64,000 nucleotides of DNA from Hyphomicrobiales bacterium (GTDB lineage: Bacteria > Pseudomonadota > Alphaproteobacteria > Rhizobiales > Devosiaceae), in assembly GCA_004144345.1 (NCBI GenBank), contig SEEL01000015.1, forward strand, positions 24,213 to 88,212, given 5' to 3'. Below are positions 1 through 9,809 of the stretch, in pieces. The translations under genes and the position numbers were made by a program. The notes under the pieces were generated by a model. It saw only the letters and a program-made list of their open reading frames with translations, was not told the DNA's origin and did not search any database. Position 1 is the first letter of the stretch, and every line of letters starts with the position of its first letter.

Positions 1-3000
1 TCGGCCAGCGCCTGGACGTCGCGCCTCGACAGATCGCCCTCCATGTCGGCGGCGGCGAAATAGCGGCGCGAGCGGAGGCACTGGCGCCCATAGGCATCGG
101 CCCGGTCGAACACCACGCCCACACCCTTCACCTCGGGCAGCGTGAAGGCGCCTTGGGGGGCGGCTTCGGGCTTGAGGTCGAGGAAGGAGGTGATGCTGAT
201 CTCGGCGAGATCGACACCGTCGAGCGCGGCGCGCAAATCGGCGTCCTCGACGTAGACTTTCGGGGCTGCCTCGAGCGAGGAACCGATGGTCTTTTCGCGG
301 CGCACGATTTCGAGCGCGCCGTTGACGACCTTGCGGACCTCGCGCACCTTTTCCCACTTTTCGGCCAGCGCCGCGTCGGCCCAATCGGCCGGCAGGTCGG
401 GGAACTGGCGGAGATGCACCGAGACGTCGGCGCCGGAATGGCGTTCTAGCCAGCACTCTTCCATGGTGAAGACGAGGATCGGCGCAAGCCAGGCGGTGAG
501 GCAGTCGAAGACGCGATCGATCACCGTCAGCGCCGCGCGGCGCCGGGTCGAGCTGATCGGGTCGCAATAGAGCACGTCCTTGCGGATGTCGAAGTAGAAG
601 GCCGACAGCTCGACATTCATGAAGTTCGACAGCGCGGCGACGACGCGCTTGTAGTCGTACTGGCCATAGGCCTCGCGGACCAGCGCATCGAACTCGGAGA
701 GGCGATTGAGGATCAGCCGCTCGAGTTCGGGCATGTCGGCGAGCGCCACGGCCTCATCGGCCTTGTAGTGCGCGAGATTGCCGAGCAGCCAGCGCATAGT
801 GTTGCGCAGCTTGCGGTAGGAATCGACCGTGGTGTTGATGATGTCCTTGCCGATGCGGAGGTCGTCGGCATAGTCCGACTGCGCCACCCAGAGGCGAAGG
901 ATATCGGCACCGTATTGCTTGATGATGTCCTGCGGGGCGGTGGTGTTGCCCAGCGATTTCGACATCTTGCGGCCTTCGCCATCGAGCGTGAAGCCGTGCG
1001 TCAGGACGCTCGCATAGGGCGCGTAGCCATTGGTGGCGCAGCTTTCGAGCAGCGAGGAATGGAACCAGCCGCGATGCTGGTCCGAGCCTTCGAGATACAT
1101 GCCGGCCGGGAACTGCAGGTCGGGCCATTTCTGCTTGTTGCGCAGCACCCAGCTATGGGTCGTGCCGGATTCGAACCAGACGTCGAGAATATCGTCGATC
1201 TTGGTCCAGTTGTCCGGATCGGGCACGGCATCGCCGAGGAAGCGCTCCTTGGCGCCCGGCTTGAACCAGGCGTCGGCGCCCTCGTCCTCGAAGGCCTGGC
1301 CGATACGGTGATTGACCTGATCGTCCTTGAGGATCTCGTTGGTTTCGACGTTGTAGAACACGGCGATCGGCACGCCCCAGGCGCGCTGGCGGCTGAGCAC
1401 CCAGTCGGGGCGATCGGCGATCATGGCGCGCAGGCGGTTCTGGCCGGCGTCGGGGTAGAACTTCGTTGCATCGATGGCCGCAAGCGACCGGGCGCGCAGC
1501 GTATCGCCGGCCTTACCCTCGATGTCGCGGTCCATGTAGACGAACCATTGCGGCGTGTTGCGGTAGATGATCGGCTTCTTGGACCGCCAGCTGTGCGGGT
1601 ACTGATGCTTGACGCGGCCGCGGGCCATCATGGCGCCGCGCTCGGCCAGCGCCGTGATGACGCGATTGTTGGCGTCGCCCTTCTTGCCGCTGTCGTCGAT
1701 GACGCGGGCACCATCGAAGCCCGGCGCGTCCTTGGTGTAGAAGCCCGCATCGTCGACCGTGTAGGGGATCGCCGTATCGATGCCGAGCGCCTGCAAATGG
1801 CGTGACGATTCCATCCAGATGCCGAAATCGTCGAGGCCGTGGCCCGGCGCGGTGTGGACGAAGCCCGTACCGGCATCATCGGTGACATGCTCGCCTTCGA
1901 GCAGTGGCACTTCGAAGGTGTAGCCACCGGCGAGCCCACGGAGGGGATGTGATAAGGTAATCTCGGCGAGGTCGGCTGGTGTCACGTCGCTGAGGCGGGT
2001 GAAGGCTCCGACCTTGGCCTTCGCAAAGGTGTCCGCTGCCAGCTTGTCGGCGAGCACGTATTTCTCGCCCTTGGCAGCCCAGTTGCCCTCGGGTGCCTCG
2101 GTAACTTCGTAGAGGCCGTACGCAATCTTGTTGGAGTATGAAACCGCGCGGTTGGCAGGGATCGTCCACGGAGTTGTTGTCCAGATGACTACGCTCGCGG
2201 CGTCCAACTGTGACCGATAGTTTGAGAGTTCGCGACCTTTGGCGTCCGCTTCCTGGTCAGCCTTCGCACCGGCACCCACGACTGGCCCTCCACGCCAGAG
2301 CAGTGCACCGGAAGAATGGATCGGGAACTTCACCCAGATGGTGTCGCTCTCGTAGTCGGCATATTCGATCTCGGCTTCGGCCAGCGCCGTGCGTTCGACC
2401 ACCGACCACATCACGGGCTTCGAGCCGCGATAGAGCTGGCCGCTGCTCGCGAGCTTGTGCAGTTCGCGCGCGATCTGCGCTTCGGCATCGAAGCTCATCG
2501 TCAGATAGGGGTCGGACCAATCGCCGATGACGCCGAGGCGCTTGAACTCCTCGCGCTGGGTGTCGACCCAGTATTGCGCGAAGGTGCGGCACTCGGCGCG
2601 GAATTCGTTGATCTCGACCTTGGACTTGTCCTGGCCCTTGGCGCGGTACTTTTCCTCGATCTTCCATTCGATCGGCAGGCCGTGGCAGTCCCAGCCCGGC
2701 ACATAGGCCGAGTTGTAGCCGAGCATGGTCTTGGAGCGGGTCACCAGATCCTTGAGGATCTTGTTGAGCGCGTGGCCGATGTGGATGTTGCCATTGGCGT
2801 AGGGCGGGCCGTCATGCAGCGTGAACAGCGGCTTGCCCTCGCCCGCCTGGCGCTGCTTGCCGTAAAGGTCCATGTCCTGCCAGCGCTTGAGCCAGAGCGG
2901 CTCGCGGTCCGGCAGGCCAGCGCGCATCGGGAATTCGGTCTCGGGCAGGAACAGGGTCGCGGAATAATCCGTCTCGGCCGCGGCCTTGGGCGTATCGGTC

Positions 3001-3002
3001 AT
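1..3002 (-). CDS. ileS: Isoleucyl-tRNA synthetase, partial at the window edge
   Basis: Charges tRNA-Ile with isoleucine in the cytoplasm. The reading frame is open through base 1, so the C-terminus is cut off and the ORF track omits it; about 1000 codons are present, close to the full length for alphaproteobacterial IleS. Translation starts [20 protein letters not shown] at ATG 3002. [14 protein letters not shown] segment carries the class I HIGH signature, [11 protein letters not shown] follows, and [10 protein letters not shown] carries KMSKS. It is the last visible gene of the minus-strand run EAL-HAD-ribF-ileS. Bases about 1930-2330, within the editing-domain region, have lower GC and different codons than the rest. 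No frameshift was seen. Identity is certain. Confidence 0.97.
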   Translation of the reverse strand, partial: MTDTPKAAAETDYSATLFLPETEFPMRAGLPDREPLWLKRWQDMDLYGKQRQAGEGKPLFTLHDGPPYANGNIHIGHALNKILKDLVTRSKTMLGYNSAYVPGWDCHGLPIEWKIEEKYRAKGQDKSKVEINEFRAECRTFAQYWVDTQREEFKRLGVIGDWSDPYLTMSFDAEAQIARELHKLASSGQLYRGSKPVMWSVVERTALAEAEIEYADYESDTIWVKFPIHSSGALLWRGGPVVGAGAKADQEADAKGRELSNYRSQLDAASVVIWTTTPWTIPANRAVSYSNKIAYGLYEVTEAPEGNWAAKGEKYVLADKLAADTFAKAKVGAFTRLSDVTPADLAEITLSHPLRGLAGGYTFEVPLLEGEHVTDDAGTGFVHTAPGHGLDDFGIWMESSRHLQALGIDTAIPYTVDDAGFYTKDAPGFDGARVIDDSGKKGDANNRVITALAERGAMMARGRVKHQYPHSWRSKKPIIYRNTPQWFVYMDRDIEGKAGDTLRARSLAAIDATKFYPDAGQNRLRAMIADRPDWVLSRQRAWGVPIAVFYNVETNEILKDDQVNHRIGQAFEDEGADAWFKPGAKERFLGDAVPDPDNWTKIDDILDVWFESGTTHSWVLRNKQKWPDLQFPAGMYLEGSDQHRGWFHSSLLESCATNGYAPYASVLTHGFTLDGEGRKMSKSLGNTTAPQDIIKQYGADILRLWVAQSDYADDLRIGKDIINTTVDSYRKLRNTMRWLLGNLAHYKADEAVALADMPELERLILNRLSEFDALVREAYGQYDYKRVVAALSNFMNVELSAFYFDIRKDVLYCDPISSTRRRAALTVIDRVFDCLTAWLAPILVFTMEECWLERHSGADVSVHLRQFPDLPADWADAALAEKWEKVREVRKVVNGALEIVRREKTIGSSLEAAPKVYVEDADLRAALDGVDLAEISITSFLDLKPEAAPQGAFTLPEVKGVGVVFDRADAYGRQCLRSRRYFAAADMEGDLSRRDVQALA

Positions 3003-3079
3003 TTTGGGCTCTAAAGCGGGAATTGCGGGCCTTTTAGCGACAAAGACCGGCTGGGGCAAAGGCTGATTGGGCCGAGCGG

Positions 3080-4054
3080 TTACTCGAAGAAGCCCAGCGT
3101 CTTGTCGAGATCGCCAAGGGAACCGCACTGGCCGAGGGCTTCGCGGGCCTTGCGGCTGTCGCGGCCGATGGCGGCGATCAGTTCGTCGAGGCCCTTGTAG
3201 ATCTCCTGGCCGCGAATGTGGCCGATCAGCGCGATTTCGAGGTGCCGGCCGTAAATATCGGCGTCGAAATCGAACAGGAAGGTCTCGAAGGGCGGCAATT
3301 CATTGTTGAACATGGGCTTGCCGTAGCTCGCCACGCCATCGAGCAGCTTTTCGCCGAGCCGCGCCCGCACCGCATAGACGCCCTGGGCCAGCGAGAAGCC
3401 GGAATTGGTGGCGATATTGGCGGTGGGGAAGCCCAGCAGCCGGCCGCGCTGGTCGCCCTTGATGACTTCGCCACCGAAGAACCAGTGGTAGCCGAGCATG
3501 CCATTGGCGTCGCGCACGTCGCCCACCGTCAGGGCCGCGCGGATGCGGGAGGACGAGACCGGCTCCTCCCCTTGCGGCAGGAGATCGAGGATATCGACGG
3601 TGAAGCCATGGACGGCGCCCGAGGCGCGCAGGAAATCCGGGGTGCCGCGGCGATTGTGCCCGAAATGGAAATCGGCGCCGACCACGACGCCGGAGGCGCG
3701 GAGCGCCCGGACGAGGAAGCGGTCGACGAAATCCTCAGCGGTGACCATGCTGAGATCGCGCGAAAACGGCATCAGCACGATGCCGTCGAGGCCGAGCGCC
3801 GCCGCTAGCCGCGCCTTGATATCGGGCGGGGTAAGCCGGAACATGAAGGGCTTCGGCGCGAAGACGTCGCGCGGATGCGGCTCGAAGGTTAGCATGACGG
3901 CCGGGGCATTGCGGGCCCTCGCCTGCGCCTTCAGCCGCTCGATGACGGTCTGATGCCCACGGTGGACGCCATCGAACGAGCCGATGGCAACAACGGCGCC
4001 CTTGAGCGCCTCGGGCACCCTGTCGAGCCCGTCGAGCCGATAAAAACTGGTCAC
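3080..4054 (-). CDS. ribF: Bifunctional riboflavin kinase / FAD synthetase
   Basis: Phosphorylates riboflavin to FMN and adenylates FMN to FAD. 324 aa, normal for RibF. The N-terminal nucleotidyltransferase domain shows [11 protein letters not shown] (about residues 25-35), [10 protein letters not shown] (about 130) and the SSSRIR motif (about 168). The C-terminal kinase domain has [11 protein letters not shown] (about 203-213). The start codon is GTG at 4054 (GTG ACC AGT). It lies between a HAD phosphatase gene (46 bp upstream) and ileS (77 bp downstream), the order usual in Hyphomicrobiales. Confidence 0.96.
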   Translation of the reverse strand: MTSFYRLDGLDRVPEALKGAVVAIGSFDGVHRGHQTVIERLKAQARARNAPAVMLTFEPHPRDVFAPKPFMFRLTPPDIKARLAAALGLDGIVLMPFSRDLSMVTAEDFVDRFLVRALRASGVVVGADFHFGHNRRGTPDFLRASGAVHGFTVDILDLLPQGEEPVSSSRIRAALTVGDVRDANGMLGYHWFFGGEVIKGDQRGRLLGFPTANIATNSGFSLAQGVYAVRARLGEKLLDGVASYGKPMFNNELPPFETFLFDFDADIYGRHLEIALIGHIRGQEIYKGLDELIAAIGRDSRKAREALGQCGSLGDLDKTLGFFE

Positions 4055-4100
4055 GCCTGATCCCAGCGTTGGAGATGGCCGCTATATCGCAACCCTGCCC

Positions 4101-4946
4101 TCACCATGCAAGGCGGGGCATGAAGGCCTTGAGCCGGGCGCCGCTGGGCGCGACCAGCGCCCGGATGGCGTCCGGGTCCGGCGAGCCGAAGGCGTCGAGT
4201 TCGCCGGCATGAATGGAGCCGGTGACGAACAGCAGATCGAGCCCGGCATTGGCGGCGCCGATGGCATCGGTGCGTACGCTATCGCCGATGGCGAGGATGC
4301 GACCCCGATCGAGCGAGCGGCCGGCGACCTTTTCCGCCACCAGCAGGGCTTCGTCATAGATCGGGCGATAGGGTTTGCCGGCCATGTGGATCATGCCGCC
4401 GCGCGCCTCGTAAAGATCGGCCAGCGCGCCGCCGCAATAGATCAACTGGTCGCCATGTTCGACGACGCGATCGGGATTGGCGCAGATCATCGGCAGCTTG
4501 CGGGCAAGCCAGGTGGTGATGCGGTCGCTGTAATCGTCGGGCGTCTGGTCGTCATTGTCGAGATCGGTGACGATAACGGCCCGGGCGTCCTCGGGGGCGC
4601 CCAAGGTAATGTCGAGCCCCTCGAACAGGCCGTCATTTTCTTCCGCCGGTCCTACGTAATGCAGGGTCTGGCCGCGATAGGGGACGAGCATGGCGCGGGT
4701 CACGTCGCCGGAGGAGACCACTGCGTCATAGGCTTCGACGGGGACGGCGAGATCGTCGAGCATGTCGATGATGTCGGGCGACGGGCGCGGCGCGTTGGTG
4801 ATGAGCACGACCCTGCCCCCGGCCTCGCGGAAGCGGCACAGCGCGTCGACGGCGGCCGGATGCGCGGCGACGCCATTGTGCACGACGCCCCAGACGTCGG
4901 ACAGAATGGCATCGTAATTGCCGGCGATGGTTGATAGCGACGACAT
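4101..4946 (-). CDS. HAD-superfamily hydrolase, TIGR01459/NagD-like
   Basis: Cytoplasmic phosphatase of the class IIA HAD family (TIGR01459-like); the substrate is unknown. 281 aa. HAD motif I is SDVWGVVHNG near residue 16-25, motif II VVLITNAPRPS near 49-59, and the C-terminal motif IV region is AIGDSVRTDAIGAANAG near 220. The start ATG at 4946 lies 5 bp after the stop of the EAL gene, so the two are probably cotranscribed, continuing into ribF. The family is often found next to ribF in alphaproteobacteria, but a role in flavin metabolism is inference. Confidence 0.9.
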   Translation of the reverse strand: MSSLSTIAGNYDAILSDVWGVVHNGVAAHPAAVDALCRFREAGGRVVLITNAPRPSPDIIDMLDDLAVPVEAYDAVVSSGDVTRAMLVPYRGQTLHYVGPAEENDGLFEGLDITLGAPEDARAVIVTDLDNDDQTPDDYSDRITTWLARKLPMICANPDRVVEHGDQLIYCGGALADLYEARGGMIHMAGKPYRPIYDEALLVAEKVAGRSLDRGRILAIGDSVRTDAIGAANAGLDLLFVTGSIHAGELDAFGSPDPDAIRALVAPSGARLKAFMPRLAW

Positions 4947-4951
4947 GGGTA

Positions 4952-6163
4952 TCAGGCTCCGGCGCGAACGGCCTGCGCGGGGCGGTCGAGCTGCAGATCG
5001 GGGCGCACGGGACCGGGACCGGCAATATGCGGTCCCTGCGCCAGTGTCACGCCGTCCTCGAACATCTGCAGCAATTGCTGCTCGTCGATAACGCCCGCTG
5101 CGACCAGTTCGATCCCGAAGCGGCGGCCATAGGCGGCGACGTCGGAGGCATGGAAATCGGTAAAGGTGGCGGGCGAGCGGAGGAAGCGCGTCGCATCGAT
5201 ACGCACGCTCTTGAAGCCGAGCCCCTGCATTTCGGCGTAGTCCACGCGCAGCGACGTGGCGGCGGCGAGCGAGAGCGTGACGCCCATCTTGCCGATGGCC
5301 GCGAGCGAGGCGCGTTCCTTGGCGTTGAGCGCCTTGAACTCGGGCTGCTCGATGACGAAGCAGAGCGAGCCGACGATGGCGCGGTTGGCATCGAGCGCCG
5401 CCAGCACGAGATCGACCGCCTTGGCGCTGCCGAGCGTGGCGCGCGACAGCGGCATGTGCAGCGCCACCGGGGCACCCCCAGTGCGGGCGCGGCGAGCGAT
5501 GACGATGGCCTCGTCGATGCCTTCGGATTCGAGCCGGGCGACGACATCCTCGCCGCCATGGCGCGGCATGAAATCGGGCCGGTCGGCCAATTCGCCATCC
5601 TCGAGCACGAGGCGCGGCACGAGATCATAGGCATGGGGTTTGCGCTGCGGCAGCGAGACGATGGGCTCGATGTGGAAGACGACGCGGTTGTCCTCCACCG
5701 CCTGGCGCAGCATTTCGAGCGGAATGACCGGCTCGGGCATGTTGTCGGGATCGGCGACCGGCGCGGGCGGCGTGCGCTCCTCATCGACGATGCGGCGGCG
5801 CTCTTCGAGCTCGGCGACAGTCTCGGTGACCTGGCGGACGACGGCGCCAAGCACCGAGAGATCGGCCTCGACCGCTTCGAGCCGCGGCCCGGCCTTCAGT
5901 TCAGTGAGCGCATTGATGCGCTGGCTCAGCACCGACCCGGCCTGCGCATCGGTGGAAAGGAGCCGCGACAGATCCTCGACGGCCTTTTCCAGCCGCTGTT
6001 CGGCGCGGCGGCGCACCTGCCGCTCGACCAGAACGATGGCGACACAGCCGAAGGCGATGGCCGTCACCACCGCTTCGATAGGGGTGAAGGTCAGCCCAAA
6101 ATAGGCGGCAGCGGCCACGCCCAGCGCGGAAAGTGCGATGAACACATAAACCAGGCCCTGCAA
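4952..6163 (-). CDS. Membrane-anchored EAL-domain protein with degenerate catalytic motifs
   Basis: 403 aa. Two N-terminal membrane segments (about 3-24 and 28-48) are followed by a charged, probably coiled-coil stretch (about 50-135, rich in R, E and L) and a C-terminal EAL-like domain (about 150-395). Where active c-di-GMP phosphodiesterases have an E-A/V-L motif this protein reads HAYDLVPRL, and the conserved EGVE region reads VAAGVIDEQQLLQ, so several metal and catalytic acids appear missing. It is therefore more likely a c-di-GMP or protein-binding module than an active enzyme. The start is TTG at 6163 with GAGGGAG about 11 bases upstream; a GTG a few codons in is an alternative. It is first in the run leading to ribF and ileS. 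Confidence 0.82.
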   Translation of the reverse strand: MQGLVYVFIALSALGVAAAAYFGLTFTPIEAVVTAIAFGCVAIVLVERQVRRRAEQRLEKAVEDLSRLLSTDAQAGSVLSQRINALTELKAGPRLEAVEADLSVLGAVVRQVTETVAELEERRRIVDEERTPPAPVADPDNMPEPVIPLEMLRQAVEDNRVVFHIEPIVSLPQRKPHAYDLVPRLVLEDGELADRPDFMPRHGGEDVVARLESEGIDEAIVIARRARTGGAPVALHMPLSRATLGSAKAVDLVLAALDANRAIVGSLCFVIEQPEFKALNAKERASLAAIGKMGVTLSLAAATSLRVDYAEMQGLGFKSVRIDATRFLRSPATFTDFHASDVAAYGRRFGIELVAAGVIDEQQLLQMFEDGVTLAQGPHIAGPGPVRPDLQLDRPAQAVRAGA

Positions 6164-6297
6164 GGCTTCGCCGCTCCCTCAGATTCGCTTGGCAGGCTGC
6201 ACAATAGGCTGCCGACGAGGCCGGTCCAAACGGATTATTTACCCTAAAAGGTCAACATCCCCCGTGAGTAAAGCGTCCTCCTCCGAGTCCGACTTCC

Positions 6298-6972
6298 ATG
6301 ACTGAGCCCAATCTGACCCACGCCGACCTGCCGCCGCGTCTGTTGCTGATCGATGGCGGCCGCCAGTTGCAGGCGCGTATCGCCGCGTCGCTGGCGGCGG
6401 AGTTTGAAGCGGCGCCCGTCGTGGTGGAGATCACGGCCGGCCGGTCGGCGCTCGATCTGCTGCGCACCTCGACCTTCGACGCCATCGTCGCCGACCTCGA
6501 TGCGCTTGCCGACATTTCCGACCGCGCCGACGACAGGATCGGCCGCCTCGCCCGGGCCTCGTCCGGCGCGCTGGTGATCGTGCTTTCCGCCGACGCGGGC
6601 ATTTCGGTGGCGCTGGCCGCGATGCGCGCCGGTGCCCATGACTGCATCGGCAAGGCGATCGACGGGCCGCGGCTGACGACGCTGATCGGTGAGCTCGCCC
6701 GCCGGCACGGCAAGGCGCGCTGCCTGACTCGCAATTTGCCGCCGATGGAACCGGCTGCCCCGGTGACCCAATTGGCGGCGCCCAGCATTCCCAACATGCG
6801 CGACCTGGTGATGCCGATGTGGCGGCAGGAGCAGCGCATCATCGAAGAAGCGATCCAGCAATTCGCCGGCAATGTGGCCCTCGCCGCCGCCGCCCTCGAA
6901 CTCAGCCCCTCGACGATCTACCGCAAGCGCCAGGCCTGGGCCGAAATGGACGATCGCCGCGGCGCGGCGTGA
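6298..6972 (+). CDS. Receiver-like / Fis-type HTH regulator
   Basis: 224 aa. The N-terminal 130 residues fold-match a response-regulator receiver by pattern: LLLIDGG at the first strand, the presumed phospho-acceptor Asp in IVADLDAL (about residue 67), VIVLSADAG for the Ser/Thr strand, and GKAI where the conserved Lys sits. The canonical acidic pair after strand 1 is reduced to a single Asp. The C-terminus (about 175-215) is a Fis-family helix-turn-helix: FAGNVALAAAALELSPSTIY. Family members of this shape act as two-component regulators in alphaproteobacteria; the partner kinase is not identifiable here. The gene is divergent from the EAL gene and convergent, by 4 bp, with the glycosyltransferase operon. 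Confidence 0.78.
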   Translation: MTEPNLTHADLPPRLLLIDGGRQLQARIAASLAAEFEAAPVVVEITAGRSALDLLRTSTFDAIVADLDALADISDRADDRIGRLARASSGALVIVLSADAGISVALAAMRAGAHDCIGKAIDGPRLTTLIGELARRHGKARCLTRNLPPMEPAAPVTQLAAPSIPNMRDLVMPMWRQEQRIIEEAIQQFAGNVALAAAALELSPSTIYRKRQAWAEMDDRRGAA

Positions 6973-6976
6973 GGGA

Positions 6977-8428
6977 TCAGGGCGAGGGTTCGCGAATGGC
7001 GAGCCAGGTGGATCCGCCAAACCGTCTGGTGGCGTTCCAGCTACCGCCGAGCGTCTCCGTCAGTTGCTTAATGTACCGGGCATCGACCGATAAATCGGCG
7101 ACGAACAACCGCGCGCCTTCAGGCAGCGCTGATCCCAGCTTGCCCGGATCGGTCTCGGTCAGGTCACATGCTGGCGATTGGTCGAGATAGTATCGCACTG
7201 AAGACGCCTGGTACGGCTCGAGCACAATCAGGCAATCGCCCGTCGTCATCTGGTAGTTCAGGTCCTCACCCAGCGCCCGGACGTTCTGGCCGTTCCTCGA
7301 GGCACTATCGGACGCGCCGGCGGGCACCAGCCACATCGTGAGCAGCGCCGTGACGGCGGCGAGGGCGACACGGCCGCGCTCGGCAAGTTCCGCGTAGCCG
7401 ATCGCGGTAAGCACGAGCAGCGCCGGCAGGCAGCAGATCAGATAGCGCGACACGAACAGAGGCATGATCGTGAGCGAAATGACGATGGCCGCCGCCCAGG
7501 GGCCGAACGCCGAGGCTAGCAGGATCGGAGCGGAGATCGACCGCGGCACCGGCTTATCACCGCCCAGTAAGCGGCTGGGCGCCACCTGCCGCTTGAACCA
7601 GAAGAGGAATGAGACAAGGCAGCCGAGGATGACAAAGGCAAACTGGAGCCAGCTGCCACTGATTTGCGCCAACCCGGCAAAGGGCGTCATCCCCTGCAGC
7701 GGCGGAATCCAGAAGCCGTTTTCCCGGAGGTCGCGCGCAACCCCGAGGGTGATGAACAACCAGGGCGTGAAGAGAAGGAAGGCGGCAGCGAACGCGGCGA
7801 TGCAGCCGAGGATTGCCCTCATGCCCGCTCGCTTTGCGATGAGCACGATAACGGACATGCCGCCCAAGGACAGCCAGCTCAGGGCACCGAAGGGCTGGCT
7901 GTAGAGTAGCGCAACGCCGCCGAGCGCGATGACCGCAGCCCTGCCCAGCGTCGGCTTAGCGACATAGGAGATGGAGGCCGCCGTGGTCAGCGCCGCGGCG
8001 AACATCAGCAGCGAGTACATTCGCGCTTCCTGCGAATAGTAGATCGCAAAGCTGGAGAGCGCGACAAGGATGGCGCCGATGAAACCAGCATGGCGTCCGG
8101 CCGACAGGGAGCCGAGCCAATAGACGGCAGGTATCGCCAAGGCGCCAAAGATTGCCGCGGGCAAGCGAAGGACCCATTCGTCCTCGCCGAGCAGCGACAC
8201 GGCGAGCGCGGTGAAGATGTTGTATCCGGGAGGGTAAGTATCGCTGGCCGTCTCCAACACAGCATTCACGACGCCGTTTCGCGTCTGCATCCACGTCACG
8301 GCCTCGTCCAGCCAAAGGCTGTCGAAGCCGAGGCCTCGCAAGCGAAGTGCGGCGCCGAAGGCCGTGATCAGCACGACCGCCAGAACGACATGCGTTCGGG
8401 CGACTGGCGGCGCAACCCGTCCCGTCAT
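6977..8428 (-). CDS. GT39/ArnT-like membrane glycosyltransferase
   Basis: Integral membrane glycosyltransferase of the GT-C fold, expected to transfer a sugar from a polyprenyl-phosphate carrier on the periplasmic face. 483 aa from ATG 8428 (MTGRVAPPVART); the longer track ORF would run into the upstream gene. LWLDEAVTW (residues about 39-46, following the first membrane segment) supplies the acidic residues typical of PMT/ArnT enzymes. About ten hydrophobic helices follow, then a soluble C-terminal domain. It lies 26 bp downstream of a polyprenyl-phosphate glycosyltransferase fused to GtrA, a natural donor-supplying partner. The acceptor is unknown. Confidence 0.83.
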   Translation of the reverse strand: MTGRVAPPVARTHVVLAVVLITAFGAALRLRGLGFDSLWLDEAVTWMQTRNGVVNAVLETASDTYPPGYNIFTALAVSLLGEDEWVLRLPAAIFGALAIPAVYWLGSLSAGRHAGFIGAILVALSSFAIYYSQEARMYSLLMFAAALTTAASISYVAKPTLGRAAVIALGGVALLYSQPFGALSWLSLGGMSVIVLIAKRAGMRAILGCIAAFAAAFLLFTPWLFITLGVARDLRENGFWIPPLQGMTPFAGLAQISGSWLQFAFVILGCLVSFLFWFKRQVAPSRLLGGDKPVPRSISAPILLASAFGPWAAAIVISLTIMPLFVSRYLICCLPALLVLTAIGYAELAERGRVALAAVTALLTMWLVPAGASDSASRNGQNVRALGEDLNYQMTTGDCLIVLEPYQASSVRYYLDQSPACDLTETDPGKLGSALPEGARLFVADLSVDARYIKQLTETLGGSWNATRRFGGSTWLAIREPSP

Positions 8429-8454
8429 TGTTTTGTTCCCCACGGCGAGGGCCG

Positions 8455-9603
8455 TCACCGCCAGGTGAAGACCTTGGTCACCGAGTAGTTGAAGACCACG
8501 CTCATCAGGACGCCTGCGAAGCCGGCGATCCAGAGGCTGTGGTCGATGACGTAGATCCAGTTGGCGACCGAGACGTTGGCGATCGCGCCGAACGAGCACA
8601 CCGCATAGAAGGTCAGGAGGCCCGTGAAATAGCGCCAGCCGCGCAGCTTGCGGTTGGCGTAGGTCAGCTCGTTGTTGAGCATGAAATTGAAGGTCATGGC
8701 GACGATTGTCGCGCTGAGCTGGGCCCAGAAGAAGTTGAAGCCGAGCAGCGCCGAGGTGGCCCAGAGCGTTCCCATATGGACGAAGACGCCGAGGCCGCCG
8801 ACGAGGCCGAACAGCAGGAAGCTGGCCGGCAGGAGGCCGCCCGTCAGCTTGCTCAGCACGAGGCCGAGGAACTGCACGACGACCAGCGAGCTCATCTTGC
8901 TTTCGCCGGCATGGCGCGGGCGGAAAGTGTAGGGCACTTCGCCGAGGCGCAATTCCGTGCCGCGGCGGGCGCGGGCCCGGCCGGCGGAGACGATGATATC
9001 GAGCAGGATCTTGAAGCCTTCGCTCGACAGCGAGGGCGCGATCTCGTCGAACACGTCGCGGCGCATCAGGAAGAAGCCGCTCATCGGGTCGGAGAGCGCC
9101 TTGCCTGTCACGAGGCCCGAGAGCCGGGTGGCGAAGCGGCTGCCCGCCTCGCGGGCCTTGCTGAGCCCCTCGCCCACTGCGCCAGCTCCGGCATAGCGCG
9201 TGCCTACCACGACGTGGTCGCCGGCCAGGGCCTTGTCGAGCATTTGCGGCAGGATGCGCTCATCATGCTGGTGGTCGGCGTCGATGACGGCGAAATAGGG
9301 GGCGGCGCTGGCCGAAATGCCCTCGATCACGGCCGAGCTCAGGCCGCGGCGGCCAATCCGGTGGATGCAGCGCACATTGGCGTGGCGGCGGGCCAGATCC
9401 TTGACCACGGCGGCAGTGCCATCGGGCGAATTGTCGTCGACGACGATGAATTCAAACGGAATATCGCCCAACGCCGTGCTGACGAGGTCAAACAGGGACA
9501 CGACATTGTCGCGCTCGTTGAACGTCGGAACGATGACGGCCAGCTGCGGGGAATTCCAGATCTGCTGGGCCGTGAAGGCCTTGGGGTCGAGTTCGACGGT
9601 CAA
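8455..9603 (-). CDS. Polyprenyl-phosphate glycosyltransferase (GT2) fused to GtrA-like domain
   Basis: 382 aa. The N-terminal GT2 domain (about 20-245) has VIVPTFNERDNV, IVVDDNSPDGT and AVIDADHQHDE, the nucleotide-sugar and metal-binding acids of DPM1-like enzymes. The C-terminal 120 residues form a GtrA-like domain with four membrane helices, thought to help move the lipid-linked sugar across the membrane. Expected reaction: transfer of a hexose from a nucleotide sugar to undecaprenyl phosphate. The start appears to be TTG at 9603 (TTG ACC GTC GAA), the only plausible initiator ahead of the GT2 core. It is first in a two-gene operon with the GT39 enzyme. Confidence 0.87.
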   Translation of the reverse strand: MTVELDPKAFTAQQIWNSPQLAVIVPTFNERDNVVSLFDLVSTALGDIPFEFIVVDDNSPDGTAAVVKDLARRHANVRCIHRIGRRGLSSAVIEGISASAAPYFAVIDADHQHDERILPQMLDKALAGDHVVVGTRYAGAGAVGEGLSKAREAGSRFATRLSGLVTGKALSDPMSGFFLMRRDVFDEIAPSLSSEGFKILLDIIVSAGRARARRGTELRLGEVPYTFRPRHAGESKMSSLVVVQFLGLVLSKLTGGLLPASFLLFGLVGGLGVFVHMGTLWATSALLGFNFFWAQLSATIVAMTFNFMLNNELTYANRKLRGWRYFTGLLTFYAVCSFGAIANVSVANWIYVIDHSLWIAGFAGVLMSVVFNYSVTKVFTWR

Positions 9604-9707
9604 AACAAGAGGTCCGCTGTTTTCGGTTGGCGCCCAATATCGCGCCGGGGCTCAAATCCGCAAGGGCATGGAGCGTTCCGTCCCCGCAAGAGCCTGCATG
9701 GCGCGTC

Positions 9708-9736
9708 TTGACTCGATTTGGACCCCCTCCTATATC
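9708..9736 (+). promoter_or_regulatory. groESL promoter (housekeeping sigma)
   Basis: A TTGACT -35 hexamer (9708-9713) is separated by exactly 17 bp from a TATATC -10 hexamer (9731-9736). The CIRCE operator begins 12 bp after the -10 element, where transcription would start. Confidence 0.8.
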
Positions 9737-9748
9737 CCCCAACACCTG

Positions 9749-9775
9749 TTAGCACTCGGCAATCCAGAGTGCTAA
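9749..9775 (+). promoter_or_regulatory. CIRCE operator (HrcA-binding site)
   Basis: A perfect 9-9-9 inverted repeat, TTAGCACTC / GGCAATCCA / GAGTGCTAA, lies directly after the promoter and 34 bp before the groES start. CIRCE is the established binding site of the heat-shock repressor HrcA; hrcA itself is not in the window. Heat-inducible derepression of groESL is expected. Confidence 0.97.
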
Positions 9776-9809
9776 CAGCCGGATTTCAAAGGATTCCATA
9801 GGAGCAATC

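Noticed and set aside
1876-2667. Possible frameshift in ileS suggested by several overlapping minus ORFs
   Set aside because: Reading the minus frame from 3002 gives uninterrupted IleS sequence with HIGH and KMSKS; the track lacks it only because the frame is open at the window edge.
4931-6247. 438-aa plus-strand ORF
   Set aside because: Antisense of the EAL gene, which has membrane segments and a recognisable domain.
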